DNA from: CAZDME01 sp964506785 [NCBI: uncultured bacterium] | GTDB taxonomy: Bacteria > CAZDME01 > JAYEMH01 | NCBI GenBank assembly: GCA_964506785.1 | Contig: CAZDME010000026.1 | Coordinates: 1 to 18,719, forward strand | Direction of reading: 5' to 3' | DNA: 18,719 nt | Shown: one piece after another, positions 16,986-18,719 of the stretch | Position numbering within the stretch: position 1 is the stretch's first letter | How the letters are laid out: each line of letters opens with the position of its first letter | The notes under the pieces: generated by a model | The model's database searches: none | What the model saw: the letters and a program-made list of their open reading frames with translations, nothing else | What the model was told of the DNA's origin: nothing | Position numbers and translations under genes: made by a program

Positions 16986-17621
16986 TTACTCGTACCTGAT
17001 ATCATCCAGATAAAAAGTAAAACCCTCGGGATTATCTTCCAGTTTAGCCACCCAGCAGAACCCGCCGGAAATATAGGTCAAATCTTTCCGCATCAAATCG
17101 ATGCTATACTTCTTCCATTCCTTAGTTAAGACTACCGGGCTAACTTGAGCTACATCGGAGTCGGGATAATGGCCGATAATGCCGCCGATTCGGAATTTTT
17201 CGATTATTTCTCCCCCCTTTTCTCCGCGGGCCCAAAAGGTAAGTCTCCGAGCCCCGGTTAAATCTAAACTGCCTTCTTTGAATCCCCAGTTATTAGGCGG
17301 ATTCTGCCAGTACACTCCCGCCCATTTAAGAGTCCCCTTTGCTGGCAGATAAACAATCCGGATACAGGTTAAACCCGAATGACAGTTAATTTTCCAGTTC
17401 TCATCGAAGGTTATAGAATCAACGTCTCCCATCCACCCTGAAGGGCAAAAGAAATTTTTATCTGACTCTTTGTCAAAATATACATAAAATGGCTGAGGGA
17501 GAATATCAGTTTCTGCCTTAAGGATAGGCGAAAAAATTAAAAGCGGCAAAAATATCAGGGCAAAATGATAAACTTTAATTAATTTCAAAGGGATTAAAAT
17601 TTTTCTTGGCAAATATCGCAT
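16986..17621 (-). CDS. Secreted beta-sandwich, carbohydrate-binding-module-like protein
   Basis: The 211-aa product begins with a long signal peptide: a basic stretch, the hydrophobic core FALIFLPLLIFSPIL, and likely cleavage after KA before ETD. The mature part is one galactose-binding-like jelly roll. It has many Trp and aromatic residues (GTLKWAGVYWQNPPNNW), the strand LTFWARGEKGG, and the closing phrase FTFYLDDIRYE common in CBM11/CIA30-like domains. It probably binds a glycan or a cell-surface partner. No catalytic motif is seen. The start is uncertain. I take the ATG at 17621, which overlaps the glycosidase-like gene by 47 bp; a TTG near that gene's stop is the alternative. The overlap implies one operon and joint function. 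Confidence 0.6.
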   Translation of the reverse strand: MRYLPRKILIPLKLIKVYHFALIFLPLLIFSPILKAETDILPQPFYVYFDKESDKNFFCPSGWMGDVDSITFDENWKINCHSGLTCIRIVYLPAKGTLKWAGVYWQNPPNNWGFKEGSLDLTGARRLTFWARGEKGGEIIEKFRIGGIIGHYPDSDVAQVSPVVLTKEWKKYSIDLMRKDLTYISGGFCWVAKLEDNPEGFTFYLDDIRYE

Positions 17622-18719
17622 AAACTGTCCCGGCAATACATCCGGTTCTACTCCCCTTTGGTGTACGCCAGCCATGTCCGGTATCTACATTCTGATGAGT
17701 GGCGTAAGGCAGGCAAATCGCCTCTTGGCCGGTTTTTGAAGCACTGCTAATAATTAATTTATCCAGCTCTGCCAAAAAGAAATTTGCTTTGTCTTTATAA
17801 AGTTTAGCTTTTCTCAAATTGTTTTCTTGGCGATAAAAATCGCTCATAATCTCATATGCCACTATCATTTGAGCTGTTAATTCCGAAGAAACCACTCCTC
17901 CCCGTCCAAGATTACGAGCCTTGGCAAAATCAAAACCGGTAATTTTACTTTCCGGGCCCAAATCAGAAGAATAGCTGACTGTTACTTGGCAATGCTCCTC
18001 GGCAAATTTCAAAATATCGTCAGGATTCATTTTTTCCTTTTTAAGAGACCCCGGCCCAAGAGTGGCAATTGCCCAGGCGAAGGTATCCGTAGCGATAGTC
18101 GCATCTCCCCGGCCTCTTTTCAATCTTCTTTCTGCTTTTATATAAACATTCTTTTTTACCCAGGCTAAAAGCCTCCCTGAAGCTTGAAGATATCTTTCAT
18201 CCTTGGTTATTTTATAAAGATTATTAAAAAAGGCATAAGCATCTAAATTGTGCTCGGTGCTAAACCAGTTGACTTTCATGCCGCCTCTCAAACCTCCTTC
18301 AGAATCCTCTTCCTGAATAGTCATCACCCAATTGGCAATCTCTTCGACAAAAGGCAGATATTCTTTATCGCCGGTTTCGTCTATATATTGTAAAACAGCC
18401 AACCCCAGCCAAATATTAGGCCCGGTATGAGCAATAGATTCGACTATATGTCCGGTGGTAGCATCGTAAGCATTGGCAAATGCGCCGTTTATCTTTTTAG
18501 CCCTTCCCCGATAGAAATCAAAAATTTTCTGGGCTGATTTAAAATCATGAAATAACGAAAAACATTGGGCAGCTAAAGCCTGGTCGTAAGTAAATGCCCA
18601 GTCTTCTAGAAAGGGATCTCCTTCATAACTAAGAACCAAACCGGTGCGTTTATTTTGTCTCATTTTCAGCCAATTATACATTTTCTTTACATTTTTTTCC
18701 TCTAACCCTATTTTTTCTT
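17575..18719 (-). CDS. Six-hairpin (alpha/alpha)6 glycosidase-like protein, 5' partial
   Basis: The reading frame stays open to the window edge beyond the first internal Met (18681), so the gene probably begins outside. The visible part of about 380 aa is a helical toroid built of repeated hairpins. Each has a WxxxxxxxY/LY-type helix pair, for example GPNIWLGLAVLQYIDETGDKEY, then LDAYAFFNNLYKITKDERYL, then ELTAQMIVAYEIMSDFY. It includes Gly/Asp-rich loops (YEGDPFLEDWAFTYDQALAA). This fits the six-hairpin glycosidase clan, though I cannot name a GH family or identify catalytic acids safely. No signal peptide is visible because the N-terminus is missing. It precedes a secreted carbohydrate-binding-like protein and probably acts on the same polysaccharide. 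Confidence 0.65.
   Translation of the reverse strand, partial: EKIGLEEKNVKKMYNWLKMRQNKRTGLVLSYEGDPFLEDWAFTYDQALAAQCFSLFHDFKSAQKIFDFYRGRAKKINGAFANAYDATTGHIVESIAHTGPNIWLGLAVLQYIDETGDKEYLPFVEEIANWVMTIQEEDSEGGLRGGMKVNWFSTEHNLDAYAFFNNLYKITKDERYLQASGRLLAWVKKNVYIKAERRLKRGRGDATIATDTFAWAIATLGPGSLKKEKMNPDDILKFAEEHCQVTVSYSSDLGPESKITGFDFAKARNLGRGGVVSSELTAQMIVAYEIMSDFYRQENNLRKAKLYKDKANFFLAELDKLIISSASKTGQEAICLPYATHQNVDTGHGWRTPKGSRTGCIAGTVYAIFAKKNFNPFEIN

Overview
The window reads as a piece of a chromosome from an uncultured, didermic, probably anaerobic bacterium of moderate GC. An AsmA-like protein implies an outer membrane. The (Re)-citrate-synthase-type cluster is known from anaerobes, and the tRNA genes encode their own CCA ends. 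An uncultured phylum such as Candidatus Omnitrophota is one guess, but the sequence does not prove it. Every protein gene lies on the minus strand, so transcription runs from high to low coordinates. Only two tRNA genes use the plus strand.

Right edge (about 16.9-18.7 kb): a six-hairpin-type glycosidase-like protein, open at the window edge, is followed by a secreted beta-sandwich protein resembling a carbohydrate-binding module. The pair ends in an intrinsic terminator. Next come tRNA-Leu(CAA) and tRNA-Ala(GGC), each behind its own near-consensus sigma70-type promoter. A small lysine-rich helical protein lies between them, and its 3' end runs antisense into tRNA-Ala. An AsmA-like membrane protein diverges from tRNA-Ala.

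Centre (14.9-7.1 kb): a promoter and a structured leader precede leuS (leucyl-tRNA synthetase). Lon protease, a class V aminotransferase and serA follow. The last two overlap by 4 nt and together supply the first two steps of serine synthesis.

Left-centre (6.9-2.7 kb): four closely spaced genes encode a homocitrate/isopropylmalate-synthase-family enzyme, a two-subunit LeuC/LeuD-type hydratase and an isocitrate/isopropylmalate-family dehydrogenase. Automatic annotation would probably call this leucine or homocitrate metabolism. The dehydrogenase, however, has the isocitrate-binding S-x-N-x-x-x-R motif. The best reading is therefore a complete oxidative half-TCA module (acetyl-CoA plus oxaloacetate to 2-oxoglutarate) using a (Re)-type citrate synthase and a LeuCD-type aconitase. 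An array of seven heptanucleotide repeats separates the two hydratase genes.

Left edge: groES and groEL have their own consensus promoter, whose -35 box overlaps the dehydrogenase stop codon, and end at a strong terminator. Beyond lies a decayed IS256/Mutator-like transposase, cut by the window edge.

Most genes are recognisable housekeeping functions. The points of real interest are the citrate-to-2-oxoglutarate module, the heptamer array, the unusual C33 in tRNA-Ala, and a sequence motif shared by two operon leaders.
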